64,000 bases of DNA from Proteus terrae (lineage in GTDB: Bacteria; Pseudomonadota; Gammaproteobacteria; Enterobacterales; Enterobacteriaceae), in contig NZ_PENS01000012.1 of the NCBI RefSeq assembly GCF_003144325.1, positions 90,278 to 154,277 on the forward strand, given 5' to 3'. The notes below the pieces were generated by a model, which worked only from the letters and a program-made list of their open reading frames with translations, had not been told where the DNA came from and ran no database searches. Positions 18,207 to 27,166 of the stretch are shown here, in pieces. Position numbers and translations under genes: made by a program. Positions within the stretch are counted from its first letter, which is position 1. Each line of letters starts with the position of its first letter.

Positions 18207-19283
18207 TTATTTTCTTTGTTGATACTGTTCTAGTCGAAGATAATTATCTATAAACTTCTGTATAATTATTTGGCATTCATCTCTAAAATCATCAGATAAA
18301 TACAATGATTCAGGGTATTTATTAAACATTGTTTTTAGCCCTTGCAATAACTTCATTTTTATATTAACTAAATAATTAAGCCATTCATTTTCTAAAAGAG
18401 AAATTAGGTACTTTTCCATTTCATCAGGAAATGTCATACCATAAAAAATCAATTGATAAAGATCTTTTTCAGTTATTGTATTTTTTAAATCTTTTGTTTC
18501 TAATCTCTTTATATTTATTTCTATAAAGCTATATAAAATACGTAATTTATTAACTCTATTAAGAAAATAACCAAACTCCGAACTTTGAGAACAACTTGGC
18601 ATAAGTGATTGCATATCACAAATTAAGCTTTGTGTTAGAAAACTTAAAATAATAGTACATTGTTTAAGGTCATAATCTTCAATCCACATTTTAAAAAAAT
18701 AGATAGGCTCAAGATCAAGATTAATATAGCTACGATAAAGATTTCTTAATGTTGAAGCATCGAGAGAAAGTAATTTAGCAAATGCTTTTGCTTGCAAAGC
18801 AATATTAATGCCGGCTCTAATTTGCTTCCCATTTTCTCCCTCAAGAAGATGATTTATCTCATTCTCAATTCCTGCATCTAATTGCGCCCCTAATTTTTTT
18901 TTCCTGAGTAATTCTCGTAAAACCATAACGAGATCACTTTCATCAGGGAACATTTTACGTAAATATTGAAGCAATTCTTGCAAACTTCGTCCTGATTTTC
19001 TAAATAACATCATAACTTTATCAAGTTTTTTATCGGCGCCCTCTTCTGCAATATATAATGTACTTTGCCCTCTATTTGCTTTTTTATCTAATAGTTGACC
19101 AAAACGTTGAGAAAAAAGAGTAGCAACCATAGACATATCGTCAGATATCTCTATTAATTGATTTTGATAATTTTGATTTTCATTAACTTTAGGTTGTTTG
19201 TACTCAGTTTCTTGTTGGCTTTTTTTACCAATACTACTAGGTGTTGAATGTGTCAAAGTAGAGGTATTAATTGGTGCAATCAT
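18207..19283 (-). CDS. sctW: T3SS gatekeeper InvE/MxiC/YopN family (SctW)
   Basis: This 358-residue helical protein keeps effectors back until translocators are secreted. Recognisable parts are the N-terminal polar chaperone/secretion region (1-60), FRKSGRSLQELLQYLRKMFPDESDLVMVL at about 92-120, which is characteristic of the HrpJ/YopN domain, and a C-terminal helical domain. Length is close to InvE (372) and MxiC (355). It lies 4 bp after the secretin gene and precedes invA-like, the same order as in SPI-1 and Shigella. Confidence 0.9.
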   Translation of the reverse strand: MIAPINTSTLTHSTPSSIGKKSQQETEYKQPKVNENQNYQNQLIEISDDMSMVATLFSQRFGQLLDKKANRGQSTLYIAEEGADKKLDKVMMLFRKSGRSLQELLQYLRKMFPDESDLVMVLRELLRKKKLGAQLDAGIENEINHLLEGENGKQIRAGINIALQAKAFAKLLSLDASTLRNLYRSYINLDLEPIYFFKMWIEDYDLKQCTIILSFLTQSLICDMQSLMPSCSQSSEFGYFLNRVNKLRILYSFIEINIKRLETKDLKNTITEKDLYQLIFYGMTFPDEMEKYLISLLENEWLNYLVNIKMKLLQGLKTMFNKYPESLYLSDDFRDECQIIIQKFIDNYLRLEQYQQRK

Positions 19284-19287
19284 GATA

Positions 19288-21000
19288 TTACCTCATAAAA
19301 GCCTGAAGTTGTTTTAATGCCTGAGATGTTTTGTTGTCCATCGGTTCAAATGGATTTTCAGTGATAGAGCCTAACAATTCAGTTTGTGTTTTTTCTAATA
19401 AACGGGGTTGTAGCATAAAAATACGTATCATCTTTTTATTATTGTCAGATTCATATTTGAATGCTCCGCCTATTAAAGGGATAGCGCTAAGAAAAGGAAC
19501 TTTACTTTCTGCTTTCACATTATCTTCTCGTGTATATCCACCAATTAATAAGCTTCCTCCCTCTGATACACGAGCAACAGTGCTAATATTGGTACGATTA
19601 ATCACTGGTAGTTTTTCAACATTTTCATCAGCACCGCTGTCATCTTTTTTTTCTGCACCATCTTCAAGATTAATGATCATCTCAATATCTTTATTTGAGT
19701 TACCGATACGCGGTAATACACTGATCATCGTGCCAAATGTTGTTGATTCTAATGAAGCAACTCGTTCACCTTTTATTTGAGTATAAAAAGTCGTGTTGTT
19801 ATCAAAAATAGCGGGAGTATTTTCTTGTGTTAATAAGATCGGACGAGAGACCATTTGAGCTTCGCCATCTTCACTCAATGCTTTAATTTTGCCTAAAAAG
19901 TTAAAACCAGATGCAGCACTTAAACTTGCTGTATTAAAAAAGAAACTGCCTTTACCAGATCCATAACTTGCTTGCCAATTAACACCTAGACTATCTGCTT
20001 TATTTTTAGAGATATCGATTATCCATAATGACAATTCAACTTGTCTTTTAGGTTTATCTAATTGAGCAATAAGTGAACCTATTAATGCCAAACCTTCCCG
20101 ACTTGTTTTCACTAAAAGGCTATTTGAACCCGGTAAAGGCACTAATTCGACGTTATATTGCCCTACTTTAGTGATAATAGGAGCATTAGTTTCTTCAATA
20201 TCATTTATCTCTTCATCGTATTTCTGGCTATCGTTACTTTCTGGGGTTTCACGAGGCTCTACGGTTGTTCTTTTTATTTCTCTAGAAGACATAAATAACT
20301 GCTGTAAAACAGTAGTAATTCCTGGCAGTACCACTTTATCATCACGTAAGGTATAAGTTCTGTCTTGTACAAAAGTATTTTTTAATGGAAATATCTGTAC
20401 AAATTCATCACCATAACGAGAACTTCCCACTGGTACTTGGTTATTTGTATTTTCATTAATTTGCTCTTGTACATCATTATCTAAAAATTCAGCGGCAGCT
20501 TTGACTAATTTAATATAAACAGGAGGACCAGAAATATAGAAAGTACGTTGGTCTCGCCCAGCACGTAACGGATAACGGGGATCATATAATCCCACATCTT
20601 GTAAATACTCTTTTAACTCGACTAAGCTTATATTTTTTACTTGAAAGAGTTCTTGTAAAATCTCACTACTCTCATAGATATAGATTGATTTTCCATCATT
20701 AAAATAGAGTAATGACAAACGTTTCACCATCAATTCAAATGCTTCTTCTGGTGAAGAAATATCAAAATTTCCAGTTACTCTCTCCTTTTTTACAGCACTA
20801 CTCAGAATAAAAGGTTTATTTAATTTATCTGATAACACAAGAAAGAACTGTTCTACTCGAGTATCAACAGCGATAAACACATCAGGTTTTTTTACCTGAT
20901 GTGTATAGATAACCTTTCCTTGCGCAGCTTGGATTTGAAAAGAAAAACCACAACAAAGTACTAGCCCAATGACACAATAAATCTTATTTTTTATTTTCAT
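19288..21000 (-). CDS. sctC: T3SS outer-membrane secretin InvG/MxiD (SctC)
   Basis: I placed the start at 21000 because MKIKNKIYCVIGLVLCCGFS begins a clear signal peptide cleaved near IQAAQG. The longer frame from 21105 would put it inside the protein and overlap the regulator by 122 bp. The 570-residue product has N-terminal ring-building domains and a secretin domain (IAQLDKPKRQVELSLWIIDISKN, then VSRPILLTQENTPAIF and GGSLLIGGYTRED), matching InvG (562). It forms the outer-membrane ring. Such secretins usually need a pilotin (InvH/MxiM), and none is visible in this window. It overlaps the regulator gene by 17 bp. Confidence 0.93.
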   Translation of the reverse strand: MKIKNKIYCVIGLVLCCGFSFQIQAAQGKVIYTHQVKKPDVFIAVDTRVEQFFLVLSDKLNKPFILSSAVKKERVTGNFDISSPEEAFELMVKRLSLLYFNDGKSIYIYESSEILQELFQVKNISLVELKEYLQDVGLYDPRYPLRAGRDQRTFYISGPPVYIKLVKAAAEFLDNDVQEQINENTNNQVPVGSSRYGDEFVQIFPLKNTFVQDRTYTLRDDKVVLPGITTVLQQLFMSSREIKRTTVEPRETPESNDSQKYDEEINDIEETNAPIITKVGQYNVELVPLPGSNSLLVKTSREGLALIGSLIAQLDKPKRQVELSLWIIDISKNKADSLGVNWQASYGSGKGSFFFNTASLSAASGFNFLGKIKALSEDGEAQMVSRPILLTQENTPAIFDNNTTFYTQIKGERVASLESTTFGTMISVLPRIGNSNKDIEMIINLEDGAEKKDDSGADENVEKLPVINRTNISTVARVSEGGSLLIGGYTREDNVKAESKVPFLSAIPLIGGAFKYESDNNKKMIRIFMLQPRLLEKTQTELLGSITENPFEPMDNKTSQALKQLQAFMR

Positions 21001-21739
21001 AAAGATGCTGACCAATTCGACGAAATTCTGTTGGTGTAATACCAAATAGCGTCTTGATTTCATTTGAGAAATGAGACGCTGAGCTAAATCCATTATCGAC
21101 GGCAATTTGTGTTAATGATTCATCAGTTGATAGCGTGGTTAAAATGGAAGATGCCGCACGCCATGAACGTAATTGACTTTTTCCACAATTACCTAAATAG
21201 CGTTTACATAGTCGTCTAAAATGTGTACCTGATACCCCATAGCGCTCTCCAATTTGTGCAATATTACTTTTCTTCTCATCTAAATAACTAATAAGATGTA
21301 AAATAAGCCAATAACTTTCACTATGTCTTATTGTGACAAATAGAGGTTCTAATTGGCTTTCTGCTTTTATTGCTTCATTTATTAATACGTATTCTAGGGA
21401 TTTATTAGTATCTTCTATATAAAAAATCTGCTGATTAATATCAAATTCTGATCCTATTGCCGTCATTTTGGAAAAATCGCGTGCATAATCAATAAATGCT
21501 AATAATCTTGCACAAATAAAAAATGATCGTTTCTCAATTTTCCATGACTGATTTTCAGATTGAAAAATAACATCTTCATTTTTTGAATTATAAATAAAAG
21601 CCTTTCCTTTTATAATTTTAGTCTTTTTTTTATCATATATCTTGACTGGATAATCATCCTTCAGAGGAATGCAAAAGAATAATGAATTCCCCAGTAATAT
21701 ATTTTTATCACCGCTTATTTTTATATCATTTATTAACAT
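20984..21739 (-). CDS. invF: AraC-family T3SS transcriptional activator, InvF/MxiE-like
   Basis: This 251-residue regulator has an N-terminal variable domain and a C-terminal AraC double helix-turn-helix at about 150-245, with LTQIAVDNGFSSASHFSNEI and FGITPTEFRRIGQ. It heads the inv-like operon, the position of invF in SPI-1, and overlaps the secretin gene. InvF and MxiE activate effector and translocator promoters only with their SicA/IpgC coactivator, and that partner is encoded at 8403-8909. No MxiE-box-like sequence was recognised in the window, so targets are unknown. Confidence 0.88.
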   Translation of the reverse strand: MLINDIKISGDKNILLGNSLFFCIPLKDDYPVKIYDKKKTKIIKGKAFIYNSKNEDVIFQSENQSWKIEKRSFFICARLLAFIDYARDFSKMTAIGSEFDINQQIFYIEDTNKSLEYVLINEAIKAESQLEPLFVTIRHSESYWLILHLISYLDEKKSNIAQIGERYGVSGTHFRRLCKRYLGNCGKSQLRSWRAASSILTTLSTDESLTQIAVDNGFSSASHFSNEIKTLFGITPTEFRRIGQHLYENKK

Positions 21740-22034
21740 AAAAAATACCTCATCTTATCTTGTTAAATAATAAAAAGTTAAAGATAGTAAACTATCAACA
21801 AACTTATTCTTATGTTTTCATCTTATATAACACTACAATAATATTACTAATTATTAACTATAAAGATAAATAACAAATTTTTTCGGTTTATTATTTAAAA
21901 AAAGTACTAGTAATATATTAATACCCACTATCAAATAAAAAACATGTGCTTTTTTTTAAAAGAAATTTAATGACTATTTTACTAAACTATATTTACATTA
22001 TGAATTAATAACATTTTATCATTAGGCTAAATCT
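21740..22034. promoter_or_regulatory. Divergent promoter region of the two T3SS operons
   Basis: This 295-bp extremely AT-rich gap separates the divergent invF-type and prgH-type operons, so both main promoters must lie here unless the operons are read through. Many A/T tracts are present, the kind of DNA that H-NS binds, but I could not single out -35/-10 pairs with confidence. No open frame or strong hairpin is seen. Confidence 0.6.
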
Positions 22035-23111
22035 ATGCTGTATTACATTTATATTCTTTCTGGTCCATTAAAAGGAGCCATTGTTCCTTTACCGCCTAAT
22101 CACTATTCATTTTTTTTACAAAATGAAGAAATCAATGATAAGAAAGAAGAAAATGAAAAAATGGTAATTTATATTCCTTGTGATAATAAGGTGTGTAAAA
22201 AAAAGCTCGCTATTATACTTGATGAAAATAGTAGTGAAAATAATAAATATATAATTGAGCATAGCTTCATACCAGAAGAAGTCGGTAAAGAATATTTATT
22301 ACCTCTAAACACACCGGTGTATTCCAATGATATTCCTATCTTTTTAGTCAGTAATAAAAGTGATTTTCCACTTGAACCATCTCATTTTAAAAATAATAAA
22401 AAGAGATGGATTACTAGCAAAAAAATACTTATATCATTGGCATTATTGATTCCATTTTTCATGGTATTTATATTTTATATAAATAAACCAATAGCAAAGT
22501 CAACCACTCCCATCATATCAAAAAGTTTAAATTTTAAAGGTTTTCAAGGAGAAAATGGATATTATTGTATTTTTGATGATTCATACGTTACATCCAAAGT
22601 GAATAGTGACTCAGAAAATAAAGTTTTTTATATAGATAAAAGAAAAATAGAAAATTTAGCAATTGGAAATAATAATAAAAAGATACATTTAATTTTAAAA
22701 GATAAAGCTAAACCCATTATCAACTTTATTTACTATAATGATAATGAGAAATTAAAAATCATTGATGCAATAAATAGTCATTTTTCTAAAAATTGTTATC
22801 CTACAATTAAAGAAATTTCGATTCCAAACATCATTAATGATATAAACACGCTAGAGTTAACAAAAACAATAGGTTATACCATTGAAGAAAAAAACAATGG
22901 TTTAATCTTTATTTTTGATGATGTATTAGACAGAAATAACAAAGGAAAACTTGATACTTATATCAAAAAACAAACGGCCATTTTTGGAAGAAAGTTTCTC
23001 TTTTACCGTGAAAATATAAGTAATCCAATATTGAAAAATAAAGCAACCTTACAAGAAGATAATGGATATATCTTTCTTGATAATCAACATCGCTATTTCC
23101 CTCAAGGTTAA
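22035..23111 (+). CDS. sctD: T3SS inner-membrane ring protein PrgH/MxiG (SctD)
   Basis: This 358-residue protein has a cytoplasmic N-terminal forkhead-like domain (1-130, starting MLYYIYILSGPLKGAIVPLP), one membrane segment at about 137-153 (ILISLALLIPFFMVFIFYI) and a periplasmic ring-building part. The layout and length fit PrgH (392) and MxiG (371). It is the first gene of the plus-strand basal-body operon and is followed 51 bp later by the needle gene. Sequence is diverged and Asn/Lys-rich, so the call leans on topology and order. Confidence 0.85.
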   Translation: MLYYIYILSGPLKGAIVPLPPNHYSFFLQNEEINDKKEENEKMVIYIPCDNKVCKKKLAIILDENSSENNKYIIEHSFIPEEVGKEYLLPLNTPVYSNDIPIFLVSNKSDFPLEPSHFKNNKKRWITSKKILISLALLIPFFMVFIFYINKPIAKSTTPIISKSLNFKGFQGENGYYCIFDDSYVTSKVNSDSENKVFYIDKRKIENLAIGNNNKKIHLILKDKAKPIINFIYYNDNEKLKIIDAINSHFSKNCYPTIKEISIPNIINDINTLELTKTIGYTIEEKNNGLIFIFDDVLDRNNKGKLDTYIKKQTAIFGRKFLFYRENISNPILKNKATLQEDNGYIFLDNQHRYFPQG

Positions 23112-23162
23112 TAGTGATAATTGTAAGCAATAACTTAAAATTGAAATTAGAGGAATAATATT

Positions 23163-23417
23163 ATGCCAGCCTATCCTGTTGCCGACGATGTAAGCTCTAT
23201 TGATAAGATTGATGACTATTTTCAAGAGCCAGTTAAAAACCAAAGTGATGCACTAAAAGTTGCACTAGATGCATTGAAAGCAGATACATCAAATGCTGCT
23301 GCATTGGCTGATTATCAAGCCAAGCTTGCTGAATATAATATTACACGTAATGCTCAATCCACATCGATCAAAGTTGTGAAAGATTTAGCAATGAGCATTA
23401 TCGGGAATATGCGTTAA
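23163..23417 (+). CDS. sctF: T3SS needle filament protein PrgI/MxiH (SctF)
   Basis: This 84-residue subunit forms the extracellular needle. The helix-turn-helix core is visible: an N-terminal helix up to ALKVALDALK, the turn with ALADYQAKLAEYN, and the conserved C-terminal helix RNAQSTSIKVVKDLAMSII. Length is within a few residues of PrgI (80) and MxiH (83). AGAGGAATAAT before the ATG supplies the ribosome binding site. Confidence 0.95.
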   Translation: MPAYPVADDVSSIDKIDDYFQEPVKNQSDALKVALDALKADTSNAAALADYQAKLAEYNITRNAQSTSIKVVKDLAMSIIGNMR

Positions 23418-23441
23418 TTTTTTATATAATGGAGATAATAT

Positions 23442-23726
23442 ATGGCAATTACCCCTGTTGTTCCTGTGAATTTAACAACATTAGCAAATGATAACAATAA
23501 TAGTGATGATAATTTATCTTCAATGATGATAAATACGATTACAAGTAGCTTTCAGTATGAAAAACAGACCCAAGAAAAGCTAAAGATATTAAGTCAATTA
23601 AATGATGTTCAAAGTTATACCCTGCTACAAACCAAGCTTAATAACTATACAATTACAATGAATTTAGCGAGTACTTTAGCCAGAAAATCACTGAATATTG
23701 TTGAAACATTACTCAAGGCTCAATAG
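23442..23726 (+). CDS. sctI: T3SS inner rod protein PrgJ/MxiI (SctI)
   Basis: This 94-residue small exported protein follows the needle gene by 24 bp. Its C-terminal helix (LNNYTITMNLASTLARKSLNIVETLLKAQ) matches the PrgJ/MxiI rod helix that anchors the needle in the basal body. The N-terminal half is polar and Asn-rich. A GGAG sequence lies upstream of the ATG. Position and length (PrgJ 101, MxiI 97) make the call secure. Confidence 0.9.
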   Translation: MAITPVVPVNLTTLANDNNNSDDNLSSMMINTITSSFQYEKQTQEKLKILSQLNDVQSYTLLQTKLNNYTITMNLASTLARKSLNIVETLLKAQ

Positions 23727-23728
23727 TA

Positions 23729-24490
23729 ATGAAAATGCGATATTTGTTATTGGCATTATTATGTTGCCTATTTCCATTATTAAGTGGTTGTAAAGATCAA
23801 TCACTACTCACTAATTTGGATCAGAGGCAAGCAACAGAAATTCAAGCTGTTTTACAGAAGCACCAAATAACCAGCACGCGTAAAGCATTAGGAAAAGGAT
23901 TATTTGATGTTTCTGTTAAAAAAGAAGATATGGGAATTGCAATTCAAATTCTAGAAGAATATCAATTGCCCACACTATCTCGAATTGAAGTCACACAGCT
24001 ATTTCCATCAGACGCATTAGTATCATCGCCACAAGCCGAAAAAGCACGTTTAATTTCAGCCATTGAGCAACGATTAGAACAATCATTACTCACTATTGAT
24101 CATATTATTGATGCTAGAGTTCATGTGAGTTATCCCATCTCTCCTACTGAACGTATTATTCCAACACCTCATGCTTCAGCATTGGTTTTTTATGAAGAGG
24201 GTATGCTTGATAATAACCAGCTAACTGACGATGTTCGTGCTTTTATTCATAATGCCTTTAACGATATGAATGAGGATAATATTACCGTTTTGTTATACCC
24301 AAGAAACATAAATAAATTCAATATGATAAACAATCAGAATTATCAAAATAATTCTGATTCATTCTTTAATTCTTGGTTATTTCTAAGCTTAGTATTGGCT
24401 GTGATCGTCGCTATCATTACAGTTTCATTGATAATATTTCGACGCAAAAAAGCACTGAAAGAAGAGAATAATGACAAATCTGACGTCTGA
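23729..24490 (+). CDS. sctJ: T3SS inner-membrane ring lipoprotein PrgK/MxiJ (SctJ)
   Basis: This 253-residue lipoprotein has the lipobox LLSG with Cys21 as the acylated residue. The YscJ/PrgK family domain follows (LLTNLDQRQATEIQAVLQKH, then LFPSDALVSSPQAEKARL and the DARVHVSYP strand), with a C-terminal membrane helix at about 213-233. It forms the periplasmic inner-membrane ring with the PrgH-like protein. It begins 2 bp after the rod gene and overlaps the next gene by 20 bp. Confidence 0.94.
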   Translation: MKMRYLLLALLCCLFPLLSGCKDQSLLTNLDQRQATEIQAVLQKHQITSTRKALGKGLFDVSVKKEDMGIAIQILEEYQLPTLSRIEVTQLFPSDALVSSPQAEKARLISAIEQRLEQSLLTIDHIIDARVHVSYPISPTERIIPTPHASALVFYEEGMLDNNQLTDDVRAFIHNAFNDMNEDNITVLLYPRNINKFNMINNQNYQNNSDSFFNSWLFLSLVLAVIVAIITVSLIIFRRKKALKEENNDKSDV

Positions 24491-25034
24491 ACAATTCGAA
24501 ATGATATCTAATGTGATGTATGACCCCCTTAGTTATCTCCATGCAGATTACAAAGTATTGGCTTCAAAAGAAGAAAGTGTAATCTGGCAGAAATTAGCTA
24601 ATCGCCAGTTAATTCAGCAATATCAACTTATTAATCAGCTTGATTGTGATATCGATATCATTGTAGAAAAAATTTTTACCCATTGGGCATTACTTCCTCG
24701 TTGTGCTCTATTTTTAGGTTATTTGCACTCTAGAGAAACACTTTTGTTATCGGATGATTACTATCAACTAGAGCCACAATTAAAAGCGTTTTTATCACTC
24801 TACCCTGTTTTAAATATAGATAAAAAGATAATTACCCTACAGAAAAATATCGCACCAATAAATATCGGCTATCAATTGCTATTTGATTTTATTAATTCAA
24901 TTTCAATTGCACTTTCTCAACGCTTTACACTACTTTTTGCACCACAACCCTTATCAGTTGAACTACCTCAATCGCTTTTTTTATCTCGTTCACTTTTCCT
25001 TTTGGTATTAGATTATGCTGCGCTCTCTGCCTAA
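24471..25034 (+). CDS. sctK: T3SS sorting-platform protein OrgA/MxiK (SctK)
   Basis: This 187-residue cytoplasmic protein has the family N-terminus MYDPLSYLHADY at about 17-28 and a helical body. OrgA/MxiK adapts the SpaO-type sorting platform to the PrgH ring. Overlaps with both neighbours (20 bp each) show tight coupling. Length is near MxiK (175) and OrgA (199). Confidence 0.82.
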   Translation: MTNLTSEQFEMISNVMYDPLSYLHADYKVLASKEESVIWQKLANRQLIQQYQLINQLDCDIDIIVEKIFTHWALLPRCALFLGYLHSRETLLLSDDYYQLEPQLKAFLSLYPVLNIDKKIITLQKNIAPINIGYQLLFDFINSISIALSQRFTLLFAPQPLSVELPQSLFLSRSLFLLVLDYAALSA

Positions 25035-25710
25035 AGATCTTTTAACATACACTTGTGAAGGTGTATTAATACGAGCTCGTTATGTTCGACAGCTTGATAA
25101 TATTTATAAAACAGAATTAGCGGCTAAACACGCGGCAAAAAAAATAATTCGAGATTTTAATAGTAAACTAGAAGAGCGTAATAAGGAGATAGCAAACCAA
25201 GCCTATAGCAAAGGATTACGAGTATTATTAGGGGATATCTTAAATTTTGTAGTTCAATATCAAGAGAAACTGACACAATATGAGTTTCAGCAAAGAGAAC
25301 AATTAATAGCAGTTGTTTCTCAACTTTTTGATTCACCTGAAATTCAAACTGAACTTACACACCGTTTAATTTCAACAATACCTTCAGAAAAAAAAATTAC
25401 ACTCGACATTCCTGTGACATTACGCCGTTATCTTGGGAATAAGCTCAATAAGCTTGATATTGAATTGCTCTCTCATGAAAGTAAAACAATTGCTGTTCAT
25501 GCTGGTGATCAAATTACATTTTTTGATCCCAACCTATTAATTGATGATCTTAAAGCACAATTCCATCGTCCTTACACTGAATCTTATCAACCTGTTTTTA
25601 CTCAAGAAATTAAAGAAAACCTAATAAAATTTATTAATACATTCGATACACTAGATAATGTCCCCCCTCAAAGTGGCACCTTCAGTGAGGATAATAATGA
25701 TGAAGATTGA
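25015..25710 (+). CDS. sctL: T3SS ATPase regulator OrgB/MxiN (SctL)
   Basis: This 231-residue protein belongs to the FliH/YscL-type stators. An N-terminal basic, coiled-coil part (YKTELAAKHAAKKIIRDFNS) is followed by a globular C-terminus (ITLDIPVTLRRYLGNKLNKL, then SKTIAVHAGDQITFFDPN). It links the ATPase to the sorting platform. Length agrees with OrgB (226) and MxiN (230). It overlaps the OrgA-like gene by 20 bp and the next gene by 14 bp. Confidence 0.84.
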   Translation: MLRSLPKDLLTYTCEGVLIRARYVRQLDNIYKTELAAKHAAKKIIRDFNSKLEERNKEIANQAYSKGLRVLLGDILNFVVQYQEKLTQYEFQQREQLIAVVSQLFDSPEIQTELTHRLISTIPSEKKITLDIPVTLRRYLGNKLNKLDIELLSHESKTIAVHAGDQITFFDPNLLIDDLKAQFHRPYTESYQPVFTQEIKENLIKFINTFDTLDNVPPQSGTFSEDNNDED

Positions 25711-26131
25711 TGCTTTAAAACCACAAGTGTTATATGGAGAACAACCCTCTTTACCTGAATCAAAACAGATCGACAATAAAGAGTCTGATCCTTTAATAGC
25801 CATATTGAATTCTTCTTTTTATCAATACTTAAAAGGATCCAGAATTAATAGTGCCAAAGATGTATTGGCGTTATTAAACCAATTTGATGTCAAAAATGAA
25901 GGCAATCAAACTCTAAAAGAAAAGCGCCAAGTTGCATTATTAATCTATGCTCGCCAAACAAGTGAACTAGAAAATAATAATAATAAAGATGCCATTAATC
26001 AGGCACTAATTTCACTTCTTTCTTATCAAGGTTTTTATCATCAATTTACACTCGACTTATTAGGTATGACCGATAACCAAGATGATTATGAAGGCTTTTT
26101 CAAACCAGATAGCGCTTCGTTTTCATTTTGA
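25697..26131 (+). CDS. Unassigned T3SS operon protein in the OrgC/MxiL position
   Basis: I chose ATG 25697 (ATG 25700 is equally possible) because GAGG lies 6 bp upstream; the in-frame ATG at 25658 sits well inside the OrgB-like gene. The 144-residue product is soluble and helical with no signal or membrane segment. Segments such as LIAILNSSFYQYLKGSRINSA and INQALISLLSYQGFYHQFTL are not diagnostic. It is the last gene of the basal-body operon, the position of orgC in SPI-1 and mxiL in Shigella, but I do not recognise sequence similarity to either. The stop codon directly abuts the convergent soxR stop. Confidence 0.7.
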   Translation: MMKIDALKPQVLYGEQPSLPESKQIDNKESDPLIAILNSSFYQYLKGSRINSAKDVLALLNQFDVKNEGNQTLKEKRQVALLIYARQTSELENNNNKDAINQALISLLSYQGFYHQFTLDLLGMTDNQDDYEGFFKPDSASFSF

Positions 26132-26581
26132 TTACAGGATCTGAGGACCGGCCCCTTTTTCACCTAAAATATCATCAGGATTACGTAATGGGCAATCACT
26201 TAACGATAAACAACCACAGCCAATACAATGATCTAACCCATTACGTAGTCTCTTAAGGCGGCGAATACGTTCATCTAACCTTACTTTCCAATCCGTTGAT
26301 ATTTCGTGCCATTGTTCTGCGGTCAATTTACTGTTTGGTGGATATTTTCCTAGTATTTCCTGAATTTCTTTTAACGGAATACCTGTACTTTGCGCAGCTT
26401 TTATAATCGCTACGTAACGTAATACAACTGGTGGGTAACGGCGCTGATTACCTGCACTTCGATAACTTTCTATCAACCCTTTTTCTTCATAAAAATGTAA
26501 CGTTGAAATTGCAACGCCACTTCTTTTTGCTACCTCACCGACGGTAAGTGCTCTATTGAAATCTATTTTTTCTTTTTTCAT
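26132..26581 (-). CDS. soxR: SoxR, redox-sensing MerR-family activator
   Basis: This 149-residue regulator has a MerR helix-turn-helix (LTVGEVAKRSGVAISTLHFY, about 12-31) and the SoxR [2Fe-2S] cluster cysteines C119, C122, C124 and C130 in the spacing C-x2-C-x-C-x5-C. Oxidation of the cluster by redox-cycling compounds activates it. In E. coli the divergent target is soxS, but here the divergent gene begins a DoxX/RND efflux operon. The SoxR box lies 21 bp upstream of its ATG, so autorepression is likely. Confidence 0.96.
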   Translation of the reverse strand: MKKEKIDFNRALTVGEVAKRSGVAISTLHFYEEKGLIESYRSAGNQRRYPPVVLRYVAIIKAAQSTGIPLKEIQEILGKYPPNSKLTAEQWHEISTDWKVRLDERIRRLKRLRNGLDHCIGCGCLSLSDCPLRNPDDILGEKGAGPQIL

Positions 26582-26597
26582 TTTTTACTTTTCCCTC

Positions 26598-26628
26598 TTG
26601 ACCTCAACTTAACTTGAGGTTTTATAGT
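26598..26628 (+). promoter_or_regulatory. SoxR box in a 19-bp-spacer promoter
   Basis: TTGACC (26598-26603) and TATAGT (26623-26628) are separated by 19 bp, the overlong spacer typical of MerR-family targets. The spacer region carries the dyad CCTCAACTTAACTTGAGG (26602-26619), one base away from the E. coli soxS box CCTCAAGTTAACTTGAGG. It faces the efflux operon starting at 26699. Confidence 0.9.
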
Positions 26629-26698
26629 CCCCTCCTCAAATTAAGTCAAGTCAGTGGGATGCTGGTTCTTATTTTTTAAGATTATTGAGGTCAGATAA

Positions 26699-27121
26699 AT
26701 GCCAAATTCAATTGCACGTATTCTCGAAAGCCATTCTTTATGGTTTATCGCTAGATTACTTATCCTTGTTTTATTTCTTTCTTCTGGCTTTGCCAAAGTC
26801 TTTGATTACGAGAATAGTTTGGCGGAAATGCGCGCTGCGGGATTGGAACCTGATTGGTTTTTTAATATTGCCACTGCGATCGTCTTATTTTGTGGCTCAC
26901 TTTTAGTGCTTTTCGATCGCTATTTATGGCTAGGTGCTGGCGCTTTAGCTCTCTTTTTATTTTTAACTATCGTGGTTGTTCATACTTTTTGGAATATGAC
27001 GGGAGACAAGGCCATGTTGTCGATGTTTTTTGCAATAGAACATCTCGCTGTTATTGGTGGATTAATCACTACGGCAATGGCTAGTCATTTCAGAGCGTTA
27101 TGGAAAAAGAATAACGCATAA
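26699..27121 (+). CDS. DoxX-family membrane protein, MexG-like
   Basis: This 140-residue protein has four hydrophobic segments, with the DoxX pattern LILVLFLSSGFAKVFDYENS near the start and FWNMTGDKAMLSMFFAIEHLA in the third/fourth helix region. In Pseudomonas aeruginosa the DoxX-type protein MexG is the first gene of SoxR-controlled mexGHI-opmD, and the same gene order is seen here. TGAGG precedes the ATG. Function of MexG-type proteins is only partly known (binding of redox-active small molecules). Confidence 0.85.
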   Translation: MPNSIARILESHSLWFIARLLILVLFLSSGFAKVFDYENSLAEMRAAGLEPDWFFNIATAIVLFCGSLLVLFDRYLWLGAGALALFLFLTIVVVHTFWNMTGDKAMLSMFFAIEHLAVIGGLITTAMASHFRALWKKNNA

Positions 27122-27166
27122 AACGATAAAAAATATAAAAACTTTCACTATGGGATCGGCAATAAA

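Noticed and set aside
26620..26906. A second frame overlapping the DoxX gene start (26685-26906)
   Set aside because: It is out of frame with the conserved DoxX protein and has no own ribosome binding site.
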